From assembly GCA_029263175.1 (NCBI GenBank), contig JAJCXZ010000017.1, positions 1 to 48,906 on the forward strand: a stretch of DNA of 48,906 bases. The letters are read 5' to 3'. The notes under the pieces are model-generated. The model had not been told where the DNA came from and searched no databases. It worked only from the letters and a program-made list of their open reading frames with translations. Positions 1-7,671 of this stretch are shown here, piece after piece (the first letter of the stretch is position 1; each line of letters opens with the position of its first letter). The position numbers were made by a program, and so were the translations under genes. The DNA comes from Acidimicrobiales bacterium (GTDB taxonomy: Bacteria > Actinomycetota > Acidimicrobiia > Acidimicrobiales > Aldehydirespiratoraceae).

Positions 1-35
1 CCGTCGACGCGGCCGCCGCGATCGCGCTCGATTAG
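1..35 (+). CDS. C-terminal end of an upstream gene (partial)
   Basis: An open frame entering from outside the window reads ...VDAAAAIALD and stops at TAG (33-35). Codon third positions are almost all G or C, as in the real genes here. Only about ten codons are visible, so no function can be given. The MerR promoter starts four bases after the stop. Confidence 0.45.
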   Translation, partial: VDAAAAIALD

Positions 36-38
36 TTC

Positions 39-69
39 TTGACCCTCACGTCACGTGAGGTCGTACGGT
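39..69 (+). promoter_or_regulatory. MerR-type promoter with 19-bp spacer and operator dyad
   Basis: A -35 box TTGACC (39-44) and a -10 box TACGGT (64-69) are 19 bp apart, the over-long spacing typical of promoters activated by MerR-family proteins. The spacer holds a perfect 7-bp dyad, CCTCACG (44-50) and CGTGAGG (54-60). The -10 box ends 6 nt before the ATG at 76, so the transcript is probably leaderless and the MerR gene probably autoregulated. Confidence 0.8.
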
Positions 70-75
70 CGTTCC

Positions 76-876
76 ATGACGTCGACCTCTCCCCCGTCCA
101 CCCGCCGCATCGGCGAACTCGCTGACGCCACCGGCGTCACCGTCCGAACGCTGCGCTACTACGAGGAGATCGGTATTCTCGCCCCGGCCAGTCGCACCGA
201 GGCCGGACATCGCCTCTACGGCATGGACGAGGTCGAGCGGCTGTACCGGATCTGCATGCTGCGCCAGCTCGGTCTGCCGCTCGATGGCGTGCGCAACACC
301 CTCGACGGCCCCGCCACCGAACTTGCCGCCACGATCACCGATCATCTCGCCGAGGTCGATCGTCGTATCGATGACCAGCACCGGCTGCGCGCCCGCCTCG
401 CCCGGCTCGAAGCCACGCTCGATACCGGCGCCGATCCGACCACCGATCTACTGACTGTCCTGGAGGACATGACCACGCTCGACTCCAACATAAACAAGCC
501 CATCGGCGTCCTCATCTACAAGGATCTCCAAGGCGCGTTCGACCATCTCACGGGAGTCTTCGGCCTCGGTCCCGGGGAGCTCACGACTCAACCCGACGGC
601 ACTATCGTGCTCGGCGAGATCGACATCGGCGCCGGCACGCTGTGGCTCCACCCAGAGTCACGCGACTTCGCCCTTGTCTCGCCTCAGACCCGGGGCGACA
701 GTACGGCGATGATGGTGGTGATCGTGGACGATGTCGACGCGCACCACGACCACGCCGTCAGCAACGGCGCGGTGATTCGGTATCCACCGGTCGACCAGCC
801 CTACGGCTACCGCGAATACGGCGCCACCGACTCCGAAGGCCACCTCTGGTCGTTCATGAAGCAACTCGCCACCTAG
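76..876 (+). CDS. MerR-family regulator with C-terminal VOC/glyoxalase-like sensor domain
   Basis: This 266-aa transcription factor has an N-terminal MerR winged HTH (about residues 10-80; core GVTVRTLRYYEEIGIL), a helical linker (about 85-125) and a VOC/bleomycin-resistance-like domain (about 140-262; the end reads YGYREYGATDSEGHLWSF). In TipA- and BmrR-type proteins the C-terminal domain binds the inducer, so a small hydrophobic ligand or drug is likely. I chose ATG 76 over GTG 55 because the promoter's -10 box ends at 69. It probably activates its own 19-bp-spacer promoter. No efflux gene is co-directional, so its target is likely itself or a distant gene. The domain calls are secure; the ligand is unknown. 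Confidence 0.85.
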   Translation: MTSTSPPSTRRIGELADATGVTVRTLRYYEEIGILAPASRTEAGHRLYGMDEVERLYRICMLRQLGLPLDGVRNTLDGPATELAATITDHLAEVDRRIDDQHRLRARLARLEATLDTGADPTTDLLTVLEDMTTLDSNINKPIGVLIYKDLQGAFDHLTGVFGLGPGELTTQPDGTIVLGEIDIGAGTLWLHPESRDFALVSPQTRGDSTAMMVVIVDDVDAHHDHAVSNGAVIRYPPVDQPYGYREYGATDSEGHLWSFMKQLAT

Positions 877-886
877 GCGAGAGCGG

Positions 887-1378
887 TCAACGGCCGTCGT
901 GGTAGTACTGCTTGCCCCAGACGGCCAGCGGGTCTTCGCCGCGGCCGGGCATCCGCCAGGTGCGCACGTCGGCATCGGCGAGCACCAACCGGAAGAGCGC
1001 TCGTGGCTCGGCGATCGTGTCTTCGATGTAGGCGTCGGCGAACTCGACCGGCGTGTATCGCTCTGCGATCCGGCGATAGCGATCGCGCCAGACGTCGTCC
1101 TCACCGAGGTCGTGAACGAGCTCGGCGCGACCTCGGGCCACGACTTTTCGCATCGACCCCGTTGACGCATCGATCGTGGCGCACACGGCCGAGTCTTCTC
1201 GAAGATCCGCCAGCCACGCGGACTTCGCCCGCGGCGTGAACCAGAGCGCGTCCTCCTCATGCACGAACCAGATCGGCACGACCCTCGGGAGGCCGTCAGC
1301 CCCGTGAGTGCCGAGGCGCATCAGATGCCCACGCTCGGCGAGGAATGCGGCCGCCTCGTCGTCGTTGAGTCCGGGCAT
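887..1378 (-). CDS. PPOX-class (split-barrel) flavin- or F420-dependent protein
   Basis: The 163-aa protein shows a pyridoxamine-phosphate-oxidase-like split barrel: an N-terminal helix, then GTHGADGLPRVVPIWFVHEEDALWFTP (given here for position, residues 23-49), followed by a second strand set with CATIDASTGSMRKVVARGRAEL. Actinobacterial members bind F420, FMN or haem and reduce small substrates. It is the last gene of a minus-strand operon; only 4 bp separate it from the phosphotransferase gene upstream. The cofactor cannot be fixed from sequence. Confidence 0.75.
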   Translation of the reverse strand: MPGLNDDEAAAFLAERGHLMRLGTHGADGLPRVVPIWFVHEEDALWFTPRAKSAWLADLREDSAVCATIDASTGSMRKVVARGRAELVHDLGEDDVWRDRYRRIAERYTPVEFADAYIEDTIAEPRALFRLVLADADVRTWRMPGRGEDPLAVWGKQYYHDGR

Positions 1379-1382
1379 CTCG

Positions 1383-2429
1383 CTACATCAAGTCGGCGAG
1401 ACTGAGCTGGTCGACGGCCCTTGCGAAGCGGGTGTTCATGTTGTCGATCAGCCGGAACTGGCGTTCGTCGCTGAGGTCCATGCCCCGAGCCGCGACCACC
1501 GGGTACACCAGACAGAACAGCGCTGCTTCTCGGTAGCGATCCCAGAGATCGGCGGTTTCGGCCTCGGCCACGCCGCTGGCGATCAGCGCAGCCGCATAGC
1601 GAGCGAAGAGATCAGCCTCGTGCTCGGCCGCGAGTTCGGGAGCCAGGCTCTGAGTGATCATGTAGGCAAGGTCGTACGAGCCGCTGCCTTGGCCCGTGAG
1701 CTGGAAGTCGAGCAGCACCACGTTGTCGTCAGGGTCAAAGAGCAGGTTGTCGGCTCGGTAATCGCCATGACACATCGTGTTGTGGCTGCCGTTGATGCTT
1801 TCGAGCAACGACGGCATCCGTTCGATCCAACCCGGCCCGACCCGTTGGATCGACTCGGCCATGGTCATCTCGGCGCTGAGCTTCTCCCAACCCTCGGCGA
1901 ACACAATCGGCAGAACGGCGGGGTAGATCGGATCGGTCAATGCGACGATCGTGCCGCTCTCGACGAGATCGTCGCAGTCGTTCCACCATGTGGCGTGCCA
2001 GCGGGCGAGCTCGTCGACGGCCCGCTCGGCGTCGGCGAGCGTCATGCCCTCGTTCTGGTCGACGATGCGAAGATCGCCCATGTCCTCCATGACCTGGACG
2101 AACTGGCTTGTCTCCTCGTCGACATCGCCGTAGTACGGGGCCGGCACCCGGATCGGCGACTTGGCGGCGAGTTCCCTGAAGAAACGGACCTCCCGGATGT
2201 ACATCCGCAACATGGTGGAGGTGAACACCGCCTCGTCGGCGAGCGCCGGCAACTTGACTATGACGGAGTCCGGCCCGCCACCGCTGAGGGTGGCCCGGTA
2301 GACCGCGCTCGAGACACCGATCCCTTCCCCGATTTGCGAGACCGACACATCGCCGACGTCGAGCCCCATGGCGCTCGACAGCCAGTCGGCGGTCACCTCG
2401 TCGGCGGTCGACGGAATAGCGATGGTCAT
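1383..2429 (-). CDS. Aminoglycoside-phosphotransferase-fold small-molecule kinase
   Basis: The 348-aa kinase-fold protein has an ATP-binding Lys in VIVKLPA (K59), the Brenner motif HGDYRADN (221-228) and the metal-binding DFQ (241-243). The spacing and the N-terminal region resemble the ecdysteroid-kinase-like/CHK branch more than true antibiotic kinases. It probably phosphorylates a small hydroxylated molecule. It lies between a 3-hydroxyisobutyrate-dehydrogenase-like gene (3 bp away) and the PPOX gene. A GAGGAG ribosome binding site precedes the ATG. Substrate unknown; antibiotic resistance should not be assumed. Confidence 0.8.
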   Translation of the reverse strand: MTIAIPSTADEVTADWLSSAMGLDVGDVSVSQIGEGIGVSSAVYRATLSGGGPDSVIVKLPALADEAVFTSTMLRMYIREVRFFRELAAKSPIRVPAPYYGDVDEETSQFVQVMEDMGDLRIVDQNEGMTLADAERAVDELARWHATWWNDCDDLVESGTIVALTDPIYPAVLPIVFAEGWEKLSAEMTMAESIQRVGPGWIERMPSLLESINGSHNTMCHGDYRADNLLFDPDDNVVLLDFQLTGQGSGSYDLAYMITQSLAPELAAEHEADLFARYAAALIASGVAEAETADLWDRYREAALFCLVYPVVAARGMDLSDERQFRLIDNMNTRFARAVDQLSLADLM

Positions 2430-2432
2430 AAT

Positions 2433-3305
2433 TTACTCCTCGTCTTGCAGCAGATGGATGAGCGTGGATGTGTCCCAACGCCCGTGGCCCTGCGTCTGCA
2501 ACCTCGAATAGAACTGGTCGATCATCGCGGTCACGGGCAACGATGCGCCGACGCGTCCGGCTTCCTCCATGGCGATACGCAGATCCTTGCGCATCCAGTC
2601 GAGGGCAAAGCCGTAGTCGAACTTGCGGGCCGCCATCGTTTCGGCCCGGTTCTCCATCTGCCATGACCCGGCAGCACCTTTGGAGATCGTTTCAACGACC
2701 TGGCTGACGTCGAGGCCGGCCTTCTGCGCGAAGTTCACCGCCTCGCTGAGACCCTGCAGAATCCCGGCAATGGCGATCTGGTTGACCATCTTGGTGAGCT
2801 GACCCGAACCCGGACCACCGAGCAGGTTGCAGGCCCGCGAGTAGGCATCGATGACCGGTGCGGCACGATCGAAGTCGGTTTGCGCGCCGCCGCACATGAC
2901 GGTGAGCACGCCGTTCTCGGCGCCGGCCTGCCCGCCCGAGATGGGTGCGTCGACGAAGCCGACACCCTTGGCTGCAGCCGCGGCGTGAACGGCTCGAGCA
3001 ACGTCGGCCGAGGCGGTCGTGTGGTCGACCAGCACGGTCCCCCCGCTCATGGACTCGAGCACGCCGCTCTCGCCAGTGGCGACGGCAACGACGTCGGGGT
3101 CGTCTCCAACACAGAGGAAAACGAACTCGGCATCTGCGGCCGCTCCGGCTGGCGTGTCCGCCGCCATGCCGCCGTGCTCGCCGACCCAGTCGGCCGCCCG
3201 GGCCGCCGTGCGGTTGTACACGGTGACCTCATGGCCAGCTGTTACCAAATGCCCGGCCATGGGATATCCCATCACCCCGAGCCCGATGAATGCACACGTC
3301 GTCAT
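2433..3305 (-). CDS. 3-hydroxyisobutyrate dehydrogenase-family NAD(P)-dependent oxidoreductase
   Basis: This 290-aa beta-hydroxyacid dehydrogenase has an N-terminal Rossmann motif FIGLGVMGYPMAGHL (6-20), the substrate-binding DAPISGG (119-125) and the catalytic Lys in GQLTKMVNQ (K172). The family oxidises 3-hydroxyacids or reduces tartronate semialdehyde. The length is normal. I start at the ATG that opens MTTCAFIGLG; a GTG six codons upstream is possible. It is the second gene of the minus-strand operon, after the dioxygenase. The precise substrate is unclear. Confidence 0.85.
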   Translation of the reverse strand: MTTCAFIGLGVMGYPMAGHLVTAGHEVTVYNRTAARAADWVGEHGGMAADTPAGAAADAEFVFLCVGDDPDVVAVATGESGVLESMSGGTVLVDHTTASADVARAVHAAAAAKGVGFVDAPISGGQAGAENGVLTVMCGGAQTDFDRAAPVIDAYSRACNLLGGPGSGQLTKMVNQIAIAGILQGLSEAVNFAQKAGLDVSQVVETISKGAAGSWQMENRAETMAARKFDYGFALDWMRKDLRIAMEEAGRVGASLPVTAMIDQFYSRLQTQGHGRWDTSTLIHLLQDEE

Positions 3306-3329
3306 AGCCCGCCACGATGACACAGATTT

Positions 3330-4199
3330 CTAATCGGCGAGACCGTCAGCCAGGTCGATCTCACGGGCGTAGTGCAGATCAGTGGCGCGTCCGTAGTAGT
3401 TGATCGAGTGATGGGGCCGGTTCATTCGCCATGGATCGTGCACGTACGTCGGCAGGGCGATGTAGCGGGTGCGCGGTCCTTCGATCTCGGTGACGCGGTG
3501 CATCGAGAAGCGTCCCTTGAACAGCTGGAGGTCGCCGGGCAAGAGGTCGAGCTGGCGCACCCCATCGCGGCCGCCCTCGAGGATGCTTTGTACGTGGTCG
3601 ATGTTCTCGTTGCCCGGTTTGCGGATGTCAGGTACGTACTCGAAGACACCGCCGATGTCCGCCTTCTGCACGAGGATCGAGACGGTGAACTCGTTGCCGT
3701 CGAAGTGCCACGGGAAGTAGTGACCGGTCTCCATTACCCCGTAGGGGTTGCGGCCAACGGGATCCGCCCACTGGTAGATGGGCCTGGTCACGCCGAGGCT
3801 CTCCCAGATGAAGTGGGTCATGACATTGCTGTCGTAGACCAGGTTCAACAGCGAGGTGGCGGGGAGCAGGTCGGCATTGATGAAGCCGCTGCGTCGTTCG
3901 ACGAACACGTTCTGCGGATGGTCGTCGGGCAGCGACGGGTTGACCCGCGAGGCGTAGGGGTTCTGGCTGTTCTGCGCCCAAAAGGTCTGGTCGTGCAGAG
4001 ACTGCGCTTCGCCAAGCATCGCGTCGACTGCCTCAGGGCGAATGAAATCACTGATGCGATAGCAGCCGACGGCGTCCATCTGCGCCCGGGTCTCGCTCAC
4101 AAGCTCGGCGCGAGCCGGCGAGTCGAGACGGTGGATCGGGTAGCGATCAAGATCGACGATCGCGTCGAGCGCAGTCAGCGCTGCGGCAGTGACAACCAT
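3330..4199 (-). CDS. Fe(II)/2-oxoglutarate-dependent dioxygenase-like protein
   Basis: The 289-aa protein has a jelly-roll metal site: HFDGNEF gives H165 and D167, and SMHRV gives the distal H233. Arg at 242 or 244 in PRTRYIALP may bind 2-oxoglutarate. This matches the HxD...H facial triad of phytanoyl-CoA-dioxygenase-like or arpA-like enzymes, which hydroxylate or halogenate small molecules. The ATG at 4199 is set by a leaderless promoter on the minus strand (TTGACT at 4235-4230, 18-bp spacer, TACTCT at 4211-4206). It is probably the first gene of a four-gene catabolic operon. Substrate unknown. Confidence 0.75.
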   Translation of the reverse strand: MVVTAAALTALDAIVDLDRYPIHRLDSPARAELVSETRAQMDAVGCYRISDFIRPEAVDAMLGEAQSLHDQTFWAQNSQNPYASRVNPSLPDDHPQNVFVERRSGFINADLLPATSLLNLVYDSNVMTHFIWESLGVTRPIYQWADPVGRNPYGVMETGHYFPWHFDGNEFTVSILVQKADIGGVFEYVPDIRKPGNENIDHVQSILEGGRDGVRQLDLLPGDLQLFKGRFSMHRVTEIEGPRTRYIALPTYVHDPWRMNRPHHSINYYGRATDLHYAREIDLADGLAD

Positions 4200-4266
4200 G
4201 CGCGAAGAGTACGAACTGGACGCTCGTTCAGTCAAGCATCCATTTCGGCAATGTACGGTGCGTTTC
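4200..4266. promoter_or_regulatory. Divergent leaderless promoters
   Basis: Sixty-seven bases separate two divergent start codons. The minus strand carries TTGACT (4235-4230) and TACTCT (4211-4206), six bases before the ATG at 4199. The plus strand carries TACGGT (4254-4259), seven bases before the ATG at 4267, with no clear -35 box. Confidence 0.6.
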
Positions 4267-4725
4267 ATGATCAAGACTCTCGAAGTAAGCCGTGATATCG
4301 CCGCCGATCCCATGACGGTGTGGAACGCCATCTCCGATGTCACGAACATGGGCAAGTGGTCGACCGAGTGCCATTCGTGCACCTGGATCGATGGGGCAAC
4401 CGGACCCGAGGTCGGTGCCATGTTCAACGGCGAAAACCGCAACGGCGCCGCCGAGTGGACCACCCAGGCCAGGGTCACGGCGAGCGTTCCTGGCGAATCC
4501 TTCCACTTCGACGCCATCGCCCGCGACTTCGTCTTCGCCAAGTGGGGCTACAACCTCGAGGCCATCGACGGCGGCACCCGCGTCACCGAGATCTGGGAGG
4601 ACCTGCGCCCCGAGGCTGCCATCGCCCGCAGCACCGCCATCTCCGGCGTGACCGACCGCGCCGCTTTCAACAAGGCCGGTATGGAAACCACCCTCGAGCG
4701 CATCGCCGCCGAGGTCGAAGCGTAA
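4267..4725 (+). CDS. SRPBCC (START/Bet v1-like) family protein
   Basis: The 152-aa protein begins IKTLEVSRDIAADPMTVWNAISD, the classic first strand and helices of polyketide-cyclase/START-like proteins, and ends with a long C-terminal helix (AAFNKAGMETTLERIAAEV). Such proteins hold a hydrophobic ligand in a helix-grip cavity. I use ATG 4267 because TACGGT at 4254-4259 would start the mRNA there; the upstream in-frame sequence is non-coding. It may bind a compound handled by the divergent dioxygenase operon, but nothing shows this directly. Confidence 0.8.
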   Translation: MIKTLEVSRDIAADPMTVWNAISDVTNMGKWSTECHSCTWIDGATGPEVGAMFNGENRNGAAEWTTQARVTASVPGESFHFDAIARDFVFAKWGYNLEAIDGGTRVTEIWEDLRPEAAIARSTAISGVTDRAAFNKAGMETTLERIAAEVEA

Positions 4726-4728
4726 ACG

Positions 4729-4766
4729 CGAACCGGACATCACCTGCGCTGGTGTTGTCCGGTTCG
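4729..4766. terminator. Hairpin terminator, possibly bidirectional
   Basis: An 11-bp perfect stem (CGAACCGGACA 4729-4739 with TGTCCGGTTCG 4756-4766) continues after one T-T mismatch into CACC/GGTG, closing on a 6-nt loop. It begins 4 nt after the SRPBCC stop and lies between two convergent genes. No T-tract follows, as is usual in high-GC actinobacteria. Confidence 0.75.
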
Positions 4767-4806
4767 AGCTTGCCTGGGGATCGTTGGGCCGCCTGGCAGG
4801 TGTGGC

Positions 4807-5985
4807 TCAGTCGTGGCGTACGATCCAGCCGGTGGCGGCCACAACGACAAACACCACGATCGCGGTGAATGCAGCCCATTCGAGGGTTTCGCCGATACCG
4901 CCGATGGTGCCGAACAACAGCAGCACTGCGCCGTAGCCGAGGCGACCGACAAGACTTGTCATCGACAGGAACGTTGCGCGCTGATTCCGAGCGACCCGTG
5001 GCGCCACGACAGCTGGGACGAGCACCGACACGATTGCGGTCTGCACACTGCGAAACAGGATCAGCGGGAGGATCACAGCGGAGATCACGGTCGCCATCGC
5101 GGACAGCGCAATCGCCGGGATGGCCGCCATGAGGACCAGCGCGCCGACCGCTCCGATCCGCTCTCGAAGTGGTGTGACGAGACGCACGACAGACGCCCCG
5201 GTCAGGGCAACGAGCGCCGCGAGCACGGCGTTGACCATCGGTGCCTTGTCGATCTCGTCGAGCGCTTCGCCGACGACTTGCGCCACATAGGCAGCGCCGA
5301 GCTCGGATGTCAGATGAACTGCGATGACTTCGCCGAGCACGTAAAGAGTGATCCAGGCGAGCAGCCGGTTCCGCAGTCGGCCCACTACGGAGAGAAGCGA
5401 GGCACCCGATTCGTGCTTCTGGACGGCGCCCGCCGGCTCGGTGAGTTTCAGCGTGACTACCAACTGCGCTACCGCCGCCACCAGCGCCGCGCCGAACGGG
5501 AGACGGAGATCGATGAGTGCCAGACCACCGCCGACGAGGCATGCCCCGGCGAGCACCGCGAGGCTGCCTCGCCGGATGGTCGCCTCGCGAGACTCGAACT
5601 CTCCGGCTCGGTTGAGCGCCTCGAGCGTGTCGAAGTGCAAGGTCACGTCAGTGCCTGAGACGAAGGCGAACCCTCCGGCGAGAAACACCTGCGCAACGGC
5701 GAGCATCCAGAACCCGCTGCCCAGGAAGAACATCGCGTTGGCCACGATCCACCAGCCGGCTGCCAGCCGAAGGGTCAGTACTCGTCCGGCTCGATCACTC
5801 AGTCGGCCCGACGGCACCTCGAAGACCACGACCGCCAGGTAGTAGATGGCCTGGAGGCGAAGCGCATCACCCAGTCCGAACTCATCGATGAAGAACAGAA
5901 CCGATGTCGGCAGCCAGAACAGCGCACTCGATAGCCGCTGAAGATCCCGATAGCGATCCAGGTTGCGCTCCAGGGGTGCGGTCAT
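4807..5985 (-). CDS. MFS transporter
   Basis: The 392-aa integral membrane protein has about 12 hydrophobic segments. The loop after the second segment, GRLSDRAGRVL, is MFS motif A. It resembles drug/H+ antiporter-like actinobacterial MFS proteins. The minus-strand -10 box TAGTCT (5998-5993) ends 7 nt before the ATG, so the mRNA is probably leaderless. Its promoter overlaps that of the divergent FrnE-like gene, only 23 bp away. Substrate unknown. Confidence 0.8.
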   Translation of the reverse strand: MTAPLERNLDRYRDLQRLSSALFWLPTSVLFFIDEFGLGDALRLQAIYYLAVVVFEVPSGRLSDRAGRVLTLRLAAGWWIVANAMFFLGSGFWMLAVAQVFLAGGFAFVSGTDVTLHFDTLEALNRAGEFESREATIRRGSLAVLAGACLVGGGLALIDLRLPFGAALVAAVAQLVVTLKLTEPAGAVQKHESGASLLSVVGRLRNRLLAWITLYVLGEVIAVHLTSELGAAYVAQVVGEALDEIDKAPMVNAVLAALVALTGASVVRLVTPLRERIGAVGALVLMAAIPAIALSAMATVISAVILPLILFRSVQTAIVSVLVPAVVAPRVARNQRATFLSMTSLVGRLGYGAVLLLFGTIGGIGETLEWAAFTAIVVFVVVAATGWIVRHD

Positions 5986-6008
5986 TGGCGCGAGACTAGG
6001 GTTTCCCC

Positions 6009-6635
6009 ATGACCGAACCCGTATCCCTCACCGTCTGGTCCGATTTTCTCTGACCGTGGTGCTACGTCGGCACGGTTCGTGTCGAAAAGTTGGCGAAGAT
6101 GTTCGGCGACAAGATCGATATCGAGTGGAAGTCGTTCCTTCTGCGCACCGAGCCGAAGTCGTCGGATCAGGCCAAGTTCGTGAGTTACACCGAGTCCTGG
6201 CTGCGCCCGGCCGCAATAGAGCCTGACGCCAGGTTTCGCGTTTGGGCCACCGACAATCCCGGACCGACGAGCAGCATTCCCGCCCAGGTCGCGGCCAAAG
6301 TGATGGACGGATTCGCACCAGACGCGGCCGATGCGTTCCACTGGCGACTGCTGGAGGCGTATTTCTCGGAGAACCGCACGATCTCGGATTGGTCGGTACT
6401 GGGTGATCTGGCCGCGGAGGTTGGGGTCGACCGACAAGCGTTCCTCACGATGGTCACCGAGCAGCAGCAGGACGCGGCCAAGCTGGTGATCGACGAACAC
6501 AATTCGGCGATCGAGAACGGCGTCACGGCCGTGCCCACGATCGTGCTCGACAACGCATTGCCGATCCCCGGAGCGCAAGAACTCGAGTCGTACGTGGTCT
6601 GGATCAACAAGATCCTCGCGAAACGCGAACAGTAG
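6009..6635 (+). CDS. DsbA/FrnE-family oxidoreductase with in-frame TGA at the active-site Cys: candidate selenoprotein
   Basis: Read from ATG 6009, the frame gives MTEPVSLTVWSDFL, then TGA (6051-6053), then PWCYVGTVRVEKL and a full FrnE/2-hydroxychromene-2-carboxylate-isomerase-like DsbA fold to TAG 6633-6635 (208 residues including the TGA position). In this family the first strand is followed by a CPWC-type redox motif, so the TGA sits exactly on the first active-site Cys: U15-P-W-C18. An 8-bp hairpin with a GUU loop lies 21 nt after the TGA. The cis-Pro region reads GVTAVPTIVLDN. The start is supported by TAGGGT (5997-6002) six bases upstream. Automated callers would start at TTG 6090 and lose the active site. 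A nonsense mutation or sequencing error is the alternative. Confidence 0.72.
6067..6085 (+). other. Bacterial SECIS-like hairpin
   Basis: UCGGCACG (6067-6074), loop GUU (6075-6077) and CGUGUCGA (6078-6085) form 8 consecutive pairs with a single G-U. The loop starts with G and lies 21 nt after the TGA. Bacterial SECIS elements are known to lie within the coding region just after the UGA, with a small loop carrying an early G at roughly 16-37 nt. The geometry fits; SelB binding is inferred. Confidence 0.65.
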
Positions 6636-6681
6636 TCAAGCATCCACGCCCCGCGCGAATGGACTGCCTACGCTCAGCGAC

Positions 6682-7026
6682 GTGGCAGTCGTGCTTCACC
6701 CCCAGGGACGACCAGAACGCGTGCTCGCTCTTCTCGCCGCGGCATTCCTGCTCATCTACTCACTCGCCGCCGCGTGGATCCTGGCGGGCGACCGTCAACC
6801 GCTGCCCGAGTTCAATGCAATCCTCGACGACAACGGCTCACTGACCGTCGAAGGCGCTGTTCCCGAGAGAACACTGCGCGATGAGCTGCTCGGCCAGCTG
6901 GCGGACGAGGGCAAATTCGACATCATCGTCTCCGATGTTCGGGTAGACGCAGACGCCGGCGATGTCGACTCGATCGGCGATCTCGTCGACGGGTTGCTCA
7001 GCCAGATCGCTCTTGAAGGCTCCTGA
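6682..7026 (+). CDS. Membrane-anchored protein with small BON/OmpA-linker-like domain
   Basis: The 114-aa protein has one N-terminal membrane helix (about 14-34, VLALLAAAFLLIYSLAAAW) and an exported domain. NGSLTVEGAVPERTLRDELLGQL resembles the half-BON repeats of mycobacterial ArfA/OmpATb-like proteins. The GTG start is set by TACGCT (6669-6674), whose end is 7 nt upstream. The last 29 bp overlap the convergent phosphoribosyltransferase gene. The exact function is unknown; a role at the envelope is likely. Confidence 0.6.
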   Translation: MAVVLHPQGRPERVLALLAAAFLLIYSLAAAWILAGDRQPLPEFNAILDDNGSLTVEGAVPERTLRDELLGQLADEGKFDIIVSDVRVDADAGDVDSIGDLVDGLLSQIALEGS

Positions 7027-7516
7027 CGCGAGTCTGAGCGGAAACGAGCGGTGTGATCGATGCGGCACCCGTGGCCCGAAACAGCTGGGAGAGATGCCCG
7101 AGCGTCGTGCCGGTGAGCACGACATCGTCGAGCAGCACCACGTTGCGGCCGACCGCGATCGCGTCGACGACGTAACCCGCAGCATCGGCCAGCGCCGGCC
7201 GGTGGGCGACAGGCGTGTCGCGGAGCCGGTCGGTGGCAAAGCGCCGCTCGATCAAATCGAGCGCGAGGGGAGCTTGCAAAGCGGTGGCCACACCGGCCGC
7301 CAGCGTGGCCGCAAGGTGGTCGGGCTTCCCCGGGTTCGGCGGCACAGCCGTGACGATCGGATCGTCGGGAAGGGTCAACGTCAGCGCCCACTCACCCATC
7401 AGCCGCGCCAGTTTCAAGGCGGCGCGGCGGTCTCCCTGGTCCTTCGCCAGCGCGACCAACTCACCGACCGCAGACCGCTGACCCGCGTCATTCCAGTACT
7501 GGCCGTAGACCAACAT
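6998..7516 (-). CDS. ComF-like phosphoribosyltransferase
   Basis: The 172-aa type I PRTase domain has a PRPP-binding loop VVLLDDVVLTGTT (126-138) and an earlier VTAVPPNPGKPDHLAATLAAG, which matches the ComF/amidophosphoribosyltransferase-like subset. It lacks the N-terminal zinc-ribbon of full ComF. It may act in nucleotide salvage or in DNA-uptake-related metabolism. I chose ATG 7516 (MLVYGQYW) because upstream codons are Arg-rich filler. It overlaps its convergent neighbour by 29 bp. Confidence 0.7.
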   Translation of the reverse strand: MLVYGQYWNDAGQRSAVGELVALAKDQGDRRAALKLARLMGEWALTLTLPDDPIVTAVPPNPGKPDHLAATLAAGVATALQAPLALDLIERRFATDRLRDTPVAHRPALADAAGYVVDAIAVGRNVVLLDDVVLTGTTLGHLSQLFRATGAASITPLVSAQTRVRSLQERSG

Positions 7517-7591
7517 CGCCGTCACCCTTCCACGCCGGGATGCCCGTTTGCGGGACTGCAAACTTTTGTACGCATTATTGCACTCAGGGGG

Positions 7592-7635
7592 TTGCGTTCC
7601 CGATACTGCTAACTATAGTAAGCAAGGTAGTTAGC
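7592..7635 (+). promoter_or_regulatory. Promoter overlapped by an 8-bp inverted repeat
   Basis: TTGCGT (7592-7597), a 16-bp spacer and TATAGT (7614-7619) form a good promoter. Perfect arms GCTAACTA (7608-7615) and TAGTTAGC (7628-7635), 12 nt apart, cover the -10 box and the start site, as a repressor operator would. The XRE regulator at 8164 is an obvious candidate to bind it. Confidence 0.65.
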
Positions 7636-7671
7636 ACTTCTCCCCCAACCCCCTCTCTCAAGGAGACTCAA

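Noticed and set aside
1308-2666. A long plus-strand ORF (452 codons)
   Set aside because: It is the antisense shadow of the phosphotransferase gene, which has intact kinase motifs; the plus-strand product has no recognisable domain.
4200-4541. N-terminal extension of the dioxygenase to 403 aa
   Set aside because: It would run through the SRPBCC gene in antisense and past the leaderless promoter; the ATG at 4199 is better.
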